Source: Dromaius novaehollandiae
Lineage: Eukaryota > Chordata > Aves > Casuariiformes > Dromaiidae
Length of the DNA: 64,000 nucleotides
Assembly (NCBI RefSeq): GCF_036370855.1
Contig: NC_088101.1
Coordinates: forward strand, 6,145,501-6,209,500
Direction of reading: 5' to 3'
Part shown: in pieces, positions 24,801 through 37,744 of the stretch
Layout of the letters: every line of letters starts with the position of its first letter
Numbering within the stretch: the first letter of the stretch is position 1
Position numbers and translations under genes: made by a program
Notes under the pieces: generated by a model
Databases searched by the model: none
Told to the model about the DNA's origin: nothing
Seen by the model: the letters and a program-made list of their open reading frames with translations, nothing else

Positions 24801-27800
24801 AGGAGGACCCAAACCTGCGGAAGCAAGGATGCCTGTTGTGCCAGAAGCAGCCTCTTGCTCAGCTCCAGAGGCTCTCGCTCACCACTTGAAACGTGGCCGC
24901 GGGACCTTGTTCGACAGCGGTGGGAGGCTGATGCTGGATGACTCCTTGGTCTGTGAGCGATGAACAGCAGTGCACGACTGCAAACCTCTGCTCACGACTG
25001 AGCTCCCTCATTGCCCACAACTGTTGGAGCCAGGCAGGGCAGACGATGCTGAATTCTCCGTGTGCATCTCTACCACGCTCCTCTACGTCATGCTTTGCCA
25101 CTTCCCTAGCTATGTCCCTGGGAGCCAAACCCCTCCCTCAGGAGCAGGGCAGCTCAGGCAGAGCGGCTTCGTGCCACTCACTGCATTTGCACCAAGGAAA
25201 TGATGCTGCAGCCTTGGGTCAGGCTCGGTGCTGTTGCTCGGGGCTCAGTGCAGGAGCTCGACCTGCTGGTTCCCAGGCTGGGCCATTTCCCTGGTTTTGC
25301 TGCTCCCCTCCCTGCCTTGGGAGAGACTTTGTGCGGGGCCAGTCTGGGCATTAGTGCTGGTGTCTGAGCAGGGCAAAACGCTGCAGGGAAAGAAATCCCC
25401 TCTGCAAGGGAGGACGAGGGCGCCTGTGTGGCGTCGTTCAGCCCTGCCGGGAGGAGACTTGGGATGCTTTCTGCAGCAGCTGAGCACTGCTCCCACTGGA
25501 CTCAGCCTCAGGGCCCCAGAAGAACGGCCTGCCTTGGCGATGGATGCAAAACCCGTCACAGCCCTGCGGAGGGCTGCGATGTCTCCCTGGCTCCCTGTCC
25601 CCCACTGCAGAGCCTTGCCTGCTCCCAGGGGGAAGAGGGAGCCAAAATCCTCTGCTGGCTCACAGGTCTCTGGGCACCGGCAGCTGCACCCTCTGCCTGG
25701 GGCTGCTACACTGCAGTGGGGAGTTGGGGGAACCTTCCTGCCCCATGGGAAGGGACTCAGCACAGAGCCTGCTGAGAGCCGCTCTCCAGGCAGGCAGCTC
25801 CCAAAGCGTTTCACTGGGGGACATGGTCACGGCTCAACAGGGGCTGCGTGCTAGTGATTAAACCGAGGTGCCGGCCCTTTTCTCCCCTTGCGCTGCACCG
25901 CAGCCAGGAGAGAGGGGAGCCGCTGCTCTGCTGAAGGAGGCCCTGAAAGAGCCCAGGTCTGCCCTGTCTGCTGTCACGCAGCCGGGGTGCTGTAGCTCCC
26001 CGAGCTCTGAGCGCAGCAGTGTCCTGGGCTCCCGCACGTGTCTGGCGGCTGGACCGTGCTGGTCTGCGCCATCTCCCTGGTGTGGAAGGGTGGCTCTGTG
26101 TCAGCCAGGGAGAGCAGCTGGGACTTGCTGCCCCCGCACACAGTTTTGGGGCTTCAGTATCCCACCTCACTAGTGAATAAGTAAATAAAAAAGGAAGAAC
26201 AATGTGTGGTTGCTTAATATCCCAGGCGAGTTTGCTTGCTTTGCTGTCTGAAGAAGAGGGCAAACCATACACTTTGGCAGCTGCACACCTGGTGCTCAGT
26301 AATTTGGGTTGTGCCCTATTAAGGCGTTTCCCTGCGTTCCAGGCAGGCTGCTCTCATCACTGAGCCTTTGGGGCCGTTGGCTCTGCCAGGCAGGGAAGAG
26401 CTGAAGGCTGAGTGCTGCCAGCCCTGAGTGTGTTGGTGTCTGACAATAATCAGGGTGTAGGGGAGAATTACATGGGAGTTAGGCACGTCTGTGTTGCCCC
26501 CAGGCAGTGGGGGACAGACCTGCATTCGCCGTGTTGCCGAAGCCCTAAGTGTGGAGAGCCTGAGACCCCTGAAATGTGGCGCCCGCAGGATAAGTGCAGG
26601 AGCCGCTCGCTCCACGTTGGTTATGGTGATTTCAGAGCTGGGACTTGCTGCAGAGCTTGCGGTGCTCCTTCACTGCCCTCTGTCAGGGTTTGGTTTTAGT
26701 GATGCCCATTTCTGCTGAGTGTGGAAGGGTTGTTATGGCTTATGCTGATTAAAACCCCCAGTGCTCTTTCCTTTCAGACAAATGCACAGCATTTCTTGTG
26801 ATTTGCTTGTTCCTGGTGCATCCTTTCATGTATTTAATAATGTTAAATGTAGTACAGATTAAAGCCTGGCAGTAGGCTTCCTGTTGGGCCCGCTGATGCT
26901 CTGTGAGTCAAAGGAGCAGGGCTGCAGCTCGCTGCACTTTTCCAGGTGCTTTAACAAAATGGTGCTGGGGAGTGACATTTGTGCTGTAGCCTTGGCACCG
27001 GTGATGCATGAATCCAACTGTGTGTGCGCATGTGTTGTGATGGGCTTTGCTTAATTCACTTTGCATTTCACCCCCCGTGATGGCTTTCTGGTTTGATCTG
27101 AGCTGCCCGCTCCTGGTGCTGTCCGGCTGCTACCTGGAGCCTTTTCTGATCCTCGTAGGTTGAACCTGGGGTTACTGTTACACAGGCAGCGATCTGCTTC
27201 CATTCAATACAACGTGCAATTCCACACGTGCTTACTGATCAAAAGACACTGGATGCATGCTTATGCAGTTTTCATTTAGCTTTAGTTTCTCACAAAACAC
27301 TCTGTATATGCAGGCTGATTTGAAGCATGACTTCTGAGCGCTCTTGCCTGTGTGCCTAATGCTGCAGGTAATTAAGAGCAGTCCTACTAACTTGTTATGT
27401 TGTCAGCAATCGCATGCCAGACGGTTTTCCCTTCCCACCACAGCAACAGTTGGAGTTTCTGTGGGGTGGAGTTGGCAGCACTTTCCTCCTCTCCTGGTTG
27501 CAAGACTGTCGGACACAGGGTGTGCAGGCAAGGACAGGAGGCTGTGCCAAGGGATGGGAAGATCCTTTGGGAGCCATTCTCAGTGGTCCCAGGGGCTGCT
27601 CCTATCCTTCCCTGCCATCACCCCATGGTTCTCCTTGTTTCCTCTTTCATCAGCTTTGCAGCGGAGCCTCTGCAGGGTGACCTGAAGCCCTGGGAGGGTT
27701 TTTGAAGGGCCACTTGGGTTTAAACCGCTCTGCCTCCTGTTCATTTGCAGCCGTGGATTAAGTGGGGCAGCAGAGCTGCCTGAAGGCTCTGTGGTCTCCA

Positions 27801-29876
27801 CCTCCTCAGAGGTGGTCAGAAATCAGCAGTGACCAACTGCTGCCTGCACGGATCAATCTGTTCTGCTCCATGCAGCGCCGGAGAGACACAGTGTGTCGCC
27901 TCGGGGCAGCCGGTGCAGGAGCGGTCCCTGATGCCCTGCAGAGCCGGCACCTGGGTTTTTACCCACAGCTTAGAAAAGTGATGTGCTGCGACAGGAGTGC
28001 TGCTGCTTCTCTTGCGCTCGTGAGCTGTACGTCGCCACCTTTGCTGTGAACGAGAAGCTGTCAGTGCGGTCTGAGCTGCCGCTTGCATCCCTGTCACGGT
28101 GGTCGGGAGGATGGAGGGGGCAGAGAGCTGCCCAGCTCTTATCTTGGGGTTCGGAAATGGTGAGATGGGGCCGTGATTTCTGTTTTACAGAGGCAGTGTT
28201 GCCCTCACCGCCCAGCATCTCTCTAGGGTCCCTGGACGGACGGTCACCTCTGGAGGGATGTGTTACAGATAACTGCGTGGGAAGCCCTGGCTACGGTAAG
28301 GCTGAGTGCAGGTGTGTGGAGCAGTACTGACCCGAAGGGACCTGAAGGTCAGCTCATCCGCTCCAGGTTTGGGATCATCGGTGTTTGGGGCTCAGTGGCC
28401 TTAGTGGAAACTGTTGATCGCTGCCTGCTGTTGTGTGATTCCACGCTGCGTATTTACCTCGGGGAGTTCAGTAGCCACGTGAGGTGTGCGCCAAGCCGAA
28501 CTCTGCTGGGAGCCAGGGAGATGCTCCGTCCCTCCTCTCGTTGTGTGCGGGGTAACTTTTTCATTTCTTTGGCTGGCTGATGTTTTGTGTGATTGTGTTT
28601 TCATTGCAGCAGTCGCGTCAGGATATACAAACTTTTCAACCTGGGGAGATTTCCCAAAGAGGATTATTGCAGCCTTTGGGATTCGGGCTGCCTCCTCACG
28701 TGCCCTTTGTGCCCCGTCTTTGTGTGCTCAAGGGAGGTCTTTTACTCTAGAATTTATGAGTGAAGGCTTGTGGCTGACAGTATTTGCTGTCTTTGCAAGT
28801 AGCATTGCAATTGCAGAAAGGTCCCTTTTCTCCTCCCTGAGAGCTTTTGAAGAGCAAGGAGCCAGCATTGCTCTTCCTCACTTGTTCCCAAAGCTCCAGG
28901 CTGAGGGGTGCGGCTTCATTGCTCCTGGGTACGTTAGCCTTTGCTGGCCGTTCAAATCCTTGTTCTGGGGCTGCCAGTGCACTCTGGGTGCTTTCTGAAA
29001 AACGCAAGCTGCAGTTGGCTGTGTGTTGGCTGCGTCTGGCAGCCTTAACAGGCATCTTGGCTCCCGGTCCTTATTACTGGACCTTGATGGAGCCCCGGCT
29101 TGCAGAGGGATTTACCTCCTCCAGCAGCAGCAGCAGCAGCGAGCACCAAGGCACTGGTGAAAAGGGAGGTGCCGATCATGCGCCAGCTTGCGAGGATCAC
29201 TGCCGTTGCCTGGGTAGGGCAAAACTGCCTGTGGGGTAGCTCAGCAGTTCAGTTGATCACCAGGCAAATGAGCCCAAGTTTGCCGTTTTTCTAGATTTGG
29301 AAGAATGCCCTAAGTGGCTTCACAAATCCGTGCTACAGCAGGGGAGCTCCCAGTGTATTTGGGATGGGGAGGAAATCAAAGCCTGTTAGCAGTAAGTGTA
29401 GAGGAAGTGGGGCTCTGAATGTGCCCTGGCCTTTCTCTTTTGCACGTTAACTCCAACTATTGGAGCTGAGACACTGACCTAGAAGCATTTGAAAGACACG
29501 GCAGTGCCTGGCTGGGTTGAGCCGGAGTGACAGGAGAGCGGCAAAGCCTAGCAGGGCATTGCACCTAACCTGGGCTCCTTTTCCCTGCTGCAGAGGTCCC
29601 CGAGCAGAGGTGCCGCTCATCTGGAGTCCCCCCAGGAAAATGCGGGCGATGCTCCCCAGGAGCTGGGTGGCCGCTGCAGCCTGCCAGACAGTGCTGTGGC
29701 CACGGCCTCATCTGCTGCCCCTTCCTGGGAAGCTGCCGCTCACCTGTGAGCTCCTGCAGCTGCTCTTGTGTCTCCAAGGTCAGACTCGGGGAGCTGCTTT
29801 GCACCGCAGGAATTGCTCAAGGTTGGCAATGGCTGCAGTAAGCAACAGGCTGCTGTGAAATCCTCTCCGTGGTTCC
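18821..29876. other. no gene recognised
   Basis: Moderate-GC DNA with many short overlapping open frames and no recognisable domain on either strand. Noted features: a palindromic NRF1-like motif GCGCATGCGC at 24,055-24,064; a (CAG)6 run near 29,120; and the second copy of the dispersed repeat at 28.6 kb. I see no tRNA or rRNA genes. Confidence 0.4.
28630..28855 (+). repeat. dispersed repeat copy 2 (family unknown)
   Basis: This stretch matches the reverse complement of 3,560-3,780 over its length, sharing AGATTTCC, GCAGCCTTTGG, GGCTTGTGGCTGAC and TTTGCTGTC in the same order. The short open frame across it (containing EGLWLTVFAVFASSIAIAE) is paralleled in copy 1 by KGLWLTAFAVMASSTAVAE. Other parts of the frame are not conserved, so I do not call it protein-coding. 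Confidence 0.65.
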
Positions 29877-32800
29877 TCTCCATCCCTTGTTCTCTTCTTG
29901 CTCTCTCTCTCTCTTCTCTGCCTTCCTCTCCTCTCTCTCTTGCCTTCTTTCCCCTCTCTTTCCCTCTCCTTGCCTCTTTCCCTCTTTTTCCTTCTTTCTC
30001 TTTCACTTTCTCTCCCTCACTCACTTTCTCCCTTCTTCTCTCTCTCTCTTCTCTCTCTCTGTTCTCTCCCTCTCCCTCTCTGTCTCCTTCTGTCTTCTCT
30101 TTGTTTCTCTTACTTTCTCTACCTGTCTCCTGCATTTCTCTTCTTGTCTCATTCTTTCTCTCTTCTCATTGTCTTTCTCTTTCTTACTTTTTCTTTCTCT
30201 CTCCCTCTCTTTCTCTACCTCACTTTCTCTTTTTTGCTTTTCTCTCATATCTGCCCATCCTTCTCTCTTTCTGTCTCTCCGTTTGCCTCTCGTTTCCTCT
30301 TTTCTCTCTTCTTCCCCCTTTGTCTTTCTCTTGTTCTTTTTTCTCTCCTTTCCCTCCTCTCTCCTTCCTTCTTTCTCTTTCTTCACCCTTTCTCCCTTTT
30401 CTCCATCTTTCTCTCTTTTCTTCTCTCCCTTTCTCCCTCCCTCTCTTTCCTTCTCCCTCTTTCTCCCTCTTCTCTCACCCCCCTCTAGTCTCTTCTTTCT
30501 CTCTCTCTTTTGCTTTCTCCCCTTTCCCCCTTTCTCTTTTCCCTTTTTCTCTCTTCATTTCTCTCTCCATCTTTCTCTCTCTCCATCTTTCTCTTGTTCT
30601 CTCTTCTCTCCTCTCACTCTCCCTCTCTTTCCCTCTTTCTTTCTCTCTTCCTTTCTCTTCCTCTTTCTCTCTCCCTCCCTCTCTTGCTTTCATTTATCTC
30701 ATTCTGTTCTCTCCGTCTACTTGTCTCCTCTCTCCCACTTTCTCTCCCTTTCCTTCTGTCATCTTGTCTCTCTTCCTCTGTCCTTCTGTATTTCTCTTCC
30801 TCTCTCACTCTTTCACTCTTCTCACTCTTGTTCTCACTCTCACTCCTTCCCTCCTCCTTTCTCTTTTGCTTTACCTCACTTTCTCTCTTCCTTTATTCTT
30901 TCTCTTTCTCCCTCCCTTTCTCTTTCCCTCTCTCTCTCCTTCTCTTCCAGTCTCCTTTCTTTTTCTTCTCTCCCCCCTCTTTCTTCCTCTTTCTCCCTCT
31001 CCCTGTCTCTTTTTCATTCTCCCTCTCCCTCCCTTTTTTCTTTTTCTTTCCCACTTTTTTTCTCTCCCTATCACACTTCCCCTCCCTCTTTCTCTCCCTC
31101 TCTCCCTCTTTCTCTTTTGCTTTCCTCTCTTCTCTCCTACCACTCTCTTCTTTCCCCATCACCTTCTCTCCCTCTTTGCCTTTCTCTCACTCACTCCCTT
31201 TTTCCCTTTCTCCTTCTCATATTCTCTTCCTCTTTGTCTGTTTCTCTGTCCCTCTCTTTCTCCCTCTCTCTTTCTCTCCCTCCTTCCCTCCCTTTTTTCT
31301 GTCTCCTTCTGTCGCTCTCTCTTAGCTCCCTCTTTTCTTTCTCTTACTTTGTCCTGTATTTCTCATCTCACTCACTCGCTTTCTCCCTCTCTTCATTACT
31401 TTTTTGTCTCCTTCTCTTTTCCTCTCCTTCCCCTTCTCCCCTCTCCTTCTCCCGCTCTTCTCCCCCCACTCTTTCCCCCTCTTCCCCGCTCTTTCCCTCT
31501 TCCTCCCTCTCTTCCCCTCCTCTTCCCCCCTTCCCCCCCTTCCCCCTCTCTTCCCCCCTCTTCCCCCCTCTCTTCCCCCTCTTCCCCCCCTTCCCCACTC
31601 TTCCCCCCTTCCTCCCTCTCTTTCCCCCCTTACCCCCTTCCCCTCTCTCTTCCTCCCCTTTCCCCCTCTTCCCCCCTCTTCCCCCTCTTCCTCCTGCTTT
31701 CCCCCCTCTCTTCCCCCCTTTCCCCCTCCTTTCCCCCTCCTTTCCCCCTCTCTTCCCCCTCCTTTCCCCCCTCTTCCCCCCTCTCTCTTCCCCTCTCTCT
31801 TCCCCCTCTCTCTTCCCCTCTTTCCCCTCTCTTCCCCCTCTCTCTTCCCCCTCTCTTCCCCCTTTCTCTTCCCCCTTTCTCTTCCCCTTTTTCCCCTCTC
31901 TCTCTTCCCCCTCTCTCTTCCCCCTCTCTCTTCCCCTCTTCCCGTCTCTCTCTTCCCCCTCTCTCTTCCCCTCTCTCTTCCCCCCTCTTTCCCCCCTCTC
32001 TCTTCCCCCCTTTCCCCCCCTCTCTTCCCCCCTCTCTTCCCCCCTCTCTTCCCCCCTCTCTTCCCCCCTCTCTTCCCCCCTCTCTCTTCCCCCTCTCTCT
32101 TCCCCCCTCTCTTCCCCCCCCTTTCCCCCCCCTTTCCCCCCTCTCTCTTCCCCCTCTCTCTTCCCCCCTCTCTCTTTCCCCCTCTCTCTTCCCCCCTCTC
32201 TCTTTCCCCCTCTCTCTTTCCCCCTCTCTCTCTTTCCCCCCCCTCTTCCCCCACCTGCTTCCTCCCTCCTCCCTCATGCTATTTCTGGTTTTCTCTTTAT
32301 CTCTCTGTCTCTCTAGCTCACTTCCTCTCTTTTGCTTGTCTCTCCTTTCTCTCCTATCTACCACTCCTTCTTTCTCATTCTTTCCCTCTCATTGCCTCTC
32401 TCTCTTTCCTTTCTCTCTCTTTTGTTCTACTCCTTCCCTCTCCCTCTTCCCCCTCTTTTTCTCCTTTTTTCTTTCCCTCCCTTTCCCTCATTCTTTCTCT
32501 CTCTCCCTTCCTCCTTCTCTGTTCTTTCTCTTTCCCTCTCTCCATCTCTCCTTTTCTCATCCTTTCCCTCTCTCTGTTCCCCCTGTCTTCTTTTCTTTCT
32601 CTCTTTTTCTCTCCCTTTCTCTCTTCTGTCTTCTCTCCCTTTCTCTCTTCTTTCCCTCTTTCTTTCCTGTCTTCCTCTTTTTTCTTTCTCTTTTCTTTTT
32701 CTCCCTTTCCCTCTCACTCTTTATCTCCTCTCTTCTTTCCCTTTCTCTCTCTTTTTTTCTCTTTTTCTCCCTCCCTCCCTCTCTATTCCTTCTCTCTTTC

Positions 32801-34765
32801 CCTGTTTCCCTGTCGTTCTCACTCTCTCCCTTTCTCTCTCCATTTCTCCCCTCTCTCTTCCCCCTTTCTCCTCTCCCTCTTTCTCATTCTTTTTCACTCC
32901 TTCTCTCCTCTTTCTCTTTCTCCCTCCTTCTGTCTCCCTCTTTCTTCTTCCCCTTTTTCCATATTTACCTCCCTCTTACTCCCTTTCTCTTCTTTCTCCA
33001 TTTTTCTCTCTTGCTTTTAGTCTCTTTTCTTTTTCTCTCTCCCTCCCACTCCCCCTTTTTCTCTTTCACTCTCACACTTTTCTCTTTTTACCTCTCTTTT
33101 CCCTTTCTCTTTCTTGCTGTCTTATTTTCCTTTTCTTTCTTGCTCTCTCTTCTTTTCGTTCTCTCCGTTATGCTTTTTCTGTCTCACTCCTCCTCCCTCT
33201 TTTTCTCTCTCCCTCTATCCTTCTTTCTTCCTCCCTCTTTCTCAATTTCTCTCCCTTTCTTCCCTTTTCTTTCTTTTCTCTATCCCTCACCCTCTTCTTT
33301 CTCTTTTCCTCTCTCCTCTCCTCAACTCCCTTTCTCTCGTCTTTCTCTCCATCTTCCTCTCTCTCCTCTCTACTATTCCTTTTCTGTTCCTCTCTTCCTC
33401 TCCCCCTTCCTCTCTCCTCCCCTCTCTCCTCCTCTCTTCCTCGCTCTCTTCCTCTCCCTCTCTCCCTCCTTCCCTCCCCCTCTCCCTTCCCTCTTCCCCC
33501 TCCCATTTCTTCCCTTCTCTCTCCCTTTTTCTCTCACCCTCTCCTTCCTCCCTCTTTCTCTCCTTCTCTCTCTTCTCTTCCTCTCTTTTGTCTCTGCTGT
33601 GTCACTCTCTACCTTTCCCTCTTTCTCTCTCTGCCTTGTCTCTTTCTTGCTCTCTTCCTCTGTCCTTCTGTATTCTCTTCCTCTCTCACTTTCTTTCTCT
33701 TTTCTCACTCTTGTTCTCACTCTTTTTCTCTCACTCCTCCCCTGCTTCTCTTTACCTCACTTTCTCTTCCCTCTCTTTTGCTTTTCATTCCTCTCCTTTC
33801 TTTTTCCCTCTCTGCCTCCCTTTTTTTCTTACATCTCCCCCTTTTTTCTCATTTTCTCCCTTTCTTTCCCACTTTCCCTTTTTTTCTTCCTTTCCTTCTT
33901 TAACTCTTATTCTTTTTCTCTTCCTTTCTCTCTCCCTTTCTTTCCCTCTTTCCCTCCCTCCCTCTCCCTTTTTGTTTCTTCTTGTTTCTCTCTTTCACTT
34001 TCTCTTTTCCCCTCCCTTTCTTCCTCATCTGCTTTTCTTTGTCTCTCTGTCCCTTTCTCTCTCTCCTTCTCCCTCCTCTCTCTTTCCCTTCCTTCCTTCC
34101 TCTTCCTGTCTTTCTCTCTTGTTCTCTCTTTATTTCTCCCCTTCTCTTTCTCTCCATTTTCCCTTTTTCTTTCTCCCTCCTTTCTTACTTCTCTCTCTCT
34201 CCCCTCTTTCTCCCTCCTTTCTTTCCTTCCTTTCTCTTTCTCTGTCTTTGGTCTCTGTCTCTGCCCTTCTCTCTCTCTCTCCATTTTCCCTTTTCTGTCT
34301 TTCTCTCCCCTTCTTTCTCGCTTTCTCTCCTTTTCTTTCTTCTCTTTCTCCCCCGATCTCTTTCTCCTTTTCCTGCTTTTTCTCTTTTGCTCTCTCACTC
34401 TCTGACACCACTTTCTCTGCCTTTCTCCCTCTTCCTTCCTTTCTTTTCCTCTCTCTACCTTCTTCTCACTTGTTCTCTTTCCCTCTCTTCTCTCTCCAGT
34501 CTTCTCTTCCTCTCTCTGTGCTGCTCTCTTATTCTCTCGTTCTATTTCTCTTTTGTCTCAGTCTCTCCTCTCTCTGTACTTGTTGCTCTCCTTCTCTCTG
34601 TTCTCTCCTCTTTTTCTCCCTTTCGCTCTTTCTCAATCTCTTTTTTCCCTTTCTCTCTCTTTCTTCCTTATGTTTCTTCTTTTCTCTCTTCCCTCCCTTT
34701 CCTCCCTCTTCCCCCCATCTTCACCCCTGTTTCCCCCCTTCTCTTTCCCCTGTCTTCCCCCTGGA
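29877..34765 (+). repeat. 4.9-kb polypyrimidine tract
   Basis: For nearly 4.9 kb the plus strand is almost only C and T, with scattered single G or A. Stop codons need A or G, so the strand gives an artefactual open frame of more than 1,500 codons made of F, L, S and P; the opposite strand gives E, K, R and G. Sequence of this kind is known to form triplex (H-DNA) structures and is hard to sequence and assemble. No protein should be annotated here. Confidence 0.97.
31436..32265 (+). repeat. homogeneous TCTCTTCCCCCC-type sub-array inside the pyrimidine tract
   Basis: Within the larger tract this part is far more regular: units of CTCTCTTCCCCC and CTCTTCCCCCC repeat for about 830 bp with almost no T-rich interruptions. 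It is distinct from the irregular TTTCTCTCC-type sequence on both sides. This suggests local amplification by slippage or unequal exchange. Confidence 0.85.
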
Positions 34766-36435
34766 ATCTGGTGAAGGGAGAAGGTACACCTTGTGGTATT
34801 AATATACAGAATCAGTAATTAATAGATAATAAATGTTGCTCATATGTGGCAAACTGAATTGTCAGTATTGCATAAAGATGGTTTTCTTCCTCCTCTGCAT
34901 GAGTCTCACACAATAAACATGAACTCAGGGCCTGAAGTACTAGAGTCTTTGTGCGAATATGTCTGCGGCTACTTCCAGATGCGCTTGTCTGAGTCGCCAT
35001 ACGAGCTGTAACACTGTGAGGTGCTGCCTTGTCCTCTGCTGGTCTCTGGAGGTAAGCAGTGACTGTACAAAAAACATTCTTGTGCTTGACCAGGCACTCT
35101 GTCAAGAGTGTTTCTTGCTGATGTGAGCTGCGTCCAGGTTCCTCAGGCAACATCATTTGGACTGCAGATTTTGCCATTAGCAAAACGCGCACAACTGAGT
35201 GTGCACTGTTAGAGAGAGATCTCTGTCAGTTGAACTGGAGTACTCAAGCTTTTGAAGGGCATTGCGTTCATCATTGAATCCCGCATCGTGGGGTGCAGGT
35301 TATTTGTATTTCTAACCTCAGGACCAGGAGTGGAAAGGCGAGCAATTTTCCCCTCTGATGTATGGGAATGAAGCCTAACTGTGCAATTCTTAGCTGTGTT
35401 TTTTCCTGCACACAGGAAGTGTCACCAAAAACTAGAGCCAGTCTTTGCCCTTAGTGAAGACAGACGTTTTAATTCCTTCTGTAACAGACTAATTCAATAA
35501 GACGGCTCCATTTCTGGTAGGTTGTTAGGAATAGGCATTGCGTGTCCCAGGGAACTCTCAAGAGTCCCCCTTCTCTTTTGCGTATAGGTAGAAGCAGTCT
35601 GTGACACACAGCGAATGTGATGTTCCCATGTGCCCTGTGCGAGTGGCCGCTGCCCCGGGAGCTTTCCCCTCCAGCCATACCCTGTTGGGTGGTGAGGTGT
35701 GTTGGACCAGAGACCGCCCGGGCCCCGCAGTGCCCCCACGGCGCGTGGGCGGACCCGGGCAGTACCGGAACCAGCGAGGCGGGGCGGGGCAGGGCGAGCC
35801 GGGCCCTGGCAGTAGCGGCTGCAACAGGAGCAGAAGAGCAAGAGCAGCAGATACCAGCGGGGAGGGGGGCACCAGGGGCGGGACGGGGCTCTGGGTGTGC
35901 TGGGAGGGGACCTGGAGATACTGAGGGTCGCCGGAGCAGACTGAGGCAGGGAGGGTCACACCGGGACCGCCTGGCTCTCTCCCCTCCTGATGGGATCCCC
36001 GGGGGGCTCGGGCAGGGGCCGCCCCCAGCTCCCCCCTGGCTGCTGGCACCGGCGCTGGGCTGGGGCCCCTCCACTGGGAGAGCCCTGGATCGGGCCTGGT
36101 GCGGAGCCAGACAGGGCTGCGAGCGCTCACGGGACACCTCTTCCCTCCTGCAGGACCCCAGGAGCCAGGGAACGGCGGGGCCGGGGCTGCTGGGACCGAC
36201 CGAGCCAGATGGAGCCGCAGAGACGCTGCCGAGAGCCCAGAGTCACTGTTGCCCGGCCCCGCAGCCTGGGGCTGCTCTGGTGCAGGGCCCCGCGAGAGTG
36301 ACCCAGCTGGGAAGCAGCTGCTGTCCTGGGACGGGGGGGTCACTGGGTCCTGCTGGGGCAGCCCTGAGCCCCTGTGTGGGGTCAGCGAGTGACCAGCGCG
36401 GGGGTGTTGGGATGGTGACGAGCAATGAGCTCGTG
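34766..36435. other. unassigned DNA with a CpG-rich patch (about 35,690-36,380)
   Basis: The first 900 bp are moderate in GC with no recognisable exon. About 35,690-36,380 is GC-rich with frequent CpGs (for example CACGGCGCGTGGGCGGAC near 35,738) and looks like a CpG island. No coding exon with recognisable family similarity is seen. Confidence 0.4.
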
Positions 36436-36439
36436 TACA

Positions 36440-36870
36440 TGGCATCAATATTGACTCGTTAGTTCATACTGATTCAATACCTATAAGCTAACTGGTTAGT
36501 TATTATTGAAAGTACTGACAGCATCATAAGTCAATCACTGCTTTAATAGTGGAGCAGTACTGAAGCCTTAGCTGATGTATATGGAATCAGTGTTGACTAA
36601 TGACCTTATGTGTATGGAATCACTGTTGACTAATTAGTTACTAAATAACCAGTTACCTTATAGGTACTGAAGTAATAGTAAGCATTCAAAGTATTGTGTA
36701 AATGCTAACTGATCAGCTTCTATACGTTGAATCACTGTTGGCTAATTGAACTAACTGAGCAGTTTGCTTAGGTCTGTTGAATTGATACTGACTCAGTGAT
36801 CAGTCTTGATTCAATACCTATAAGCTAACTGGTTAATTAGGGTTGAAAGGAGGGGATGAGTGTTGCATAA
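36440..36870. repeat. AT-rich degenerate repeat patch
   Basis: Composition drops abruptly from GC-rich to AT-rich. The block GATTCAATACCTATAAGCTA (then ACTGGTTA) occurs at about 36,471 and again at about 36,809. Variants of ATGGAATCACTGTTGACTAA recur between them, so the patch is built from degenerate units related to GTTGACTAATTAGTTA. Confidence 0.75.
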
Positions 36871-36879
36871 ATAGTGGAC

Positions 36880-37740
36880 TTGGCCAATGATGCCTACTGG
36901 TGTTTTTCTCCCCAAAAAACTGCTTTTGTGCCAGAAACTCTCAGATGCAAGGTTTGGGCTGGTGCATGCCAGCCTCCCTGCCCTTGGGGCACTCGCAGAT
37001 CCCTGCACCCCCCCCCACTTTCAGGGAGGGTCCACACACCCTGCCCCTTCCCCCCAGCCCTCTGCCTCCCCCCACCCCAAAAAGGGCCCCCTCATCCCCC
37101 ACTTTGGGGCTGGAAATGGCCAGACTCACCTCCGTTTCCAAGTCCCCACAACACAGGACTTGGTCTCCATTTTCAGGCACAGAAACAGCACATTGAACCT
37201 CCATTTGTGGCCCCCAAAACACAGGACTTAGCCTCTCTTTTGGACCCCCCAATGCAGGCCTCCAGAACTGGGGAATGCGCTTGAAAACAGGGACTAAGCT
37301 TCCATTTGTGGGTCCAGAAATGCAGCACTCTGCCTCTGGTTGTAGCACCCCAAAACAGTCAGCCTCACCTCCATTTCCAAGTCCCAGAAACGCACGACTT
37401 AGTCGCCTTTTCTGGACCCAAAAACATAGCACTTGGTCTCTGCTTTGAGAATAAAACCCAGCCAACTAAGCCTCCATTTCAGGCCCCAAAAACGCAGGCC
37501 TTAGTCTTCACAGTTTGCAACCACACAAGCAGCTAACAGAAAGCCCCTGTATCTGGCCCCCAAAACGCAGGCTTTAGCCTCTGCTTCCAACCGCAAAAAT
37601 GGCGCGCTAAGCCTCTGCTGCTGATGCAAAACCACAGGGCTTCAGCCCTGCTTCTGAGCTCAGAGACGCAGGGCTTGGGCACCTGGTCTTGGCTCGAACA
37701 CACAGCCTCCAGCCCCCAAACCCGCAGGATGTGGCCTCTT
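36880..37740 (+). repeat. degenerate 'CCCCAAAACGCAGG' minisatellite beyond MROH copy A
   Basis: Units of roughly 45-60 bp carry variants of CCCCCAAAACACAGGACTTA followed by GCCTCCATTT. At least eight are recognisable between about 36,900 and 37,620. From 37,527 rightwards the sequence is part of the large duplication and recurs from 56,819. It is intergenic and no exon is implied. Confidence 0.65.
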
Positions 37741-37744
37741 TTTG

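Noticed and set aside
29768-34405. Open frame of 1,545 codons on the plus strand
   Set aside because: It lies in the pyrimidine tract, where stop codons cannot occur; composition is only F, L, S and P, with equivalent frames in the other registers.
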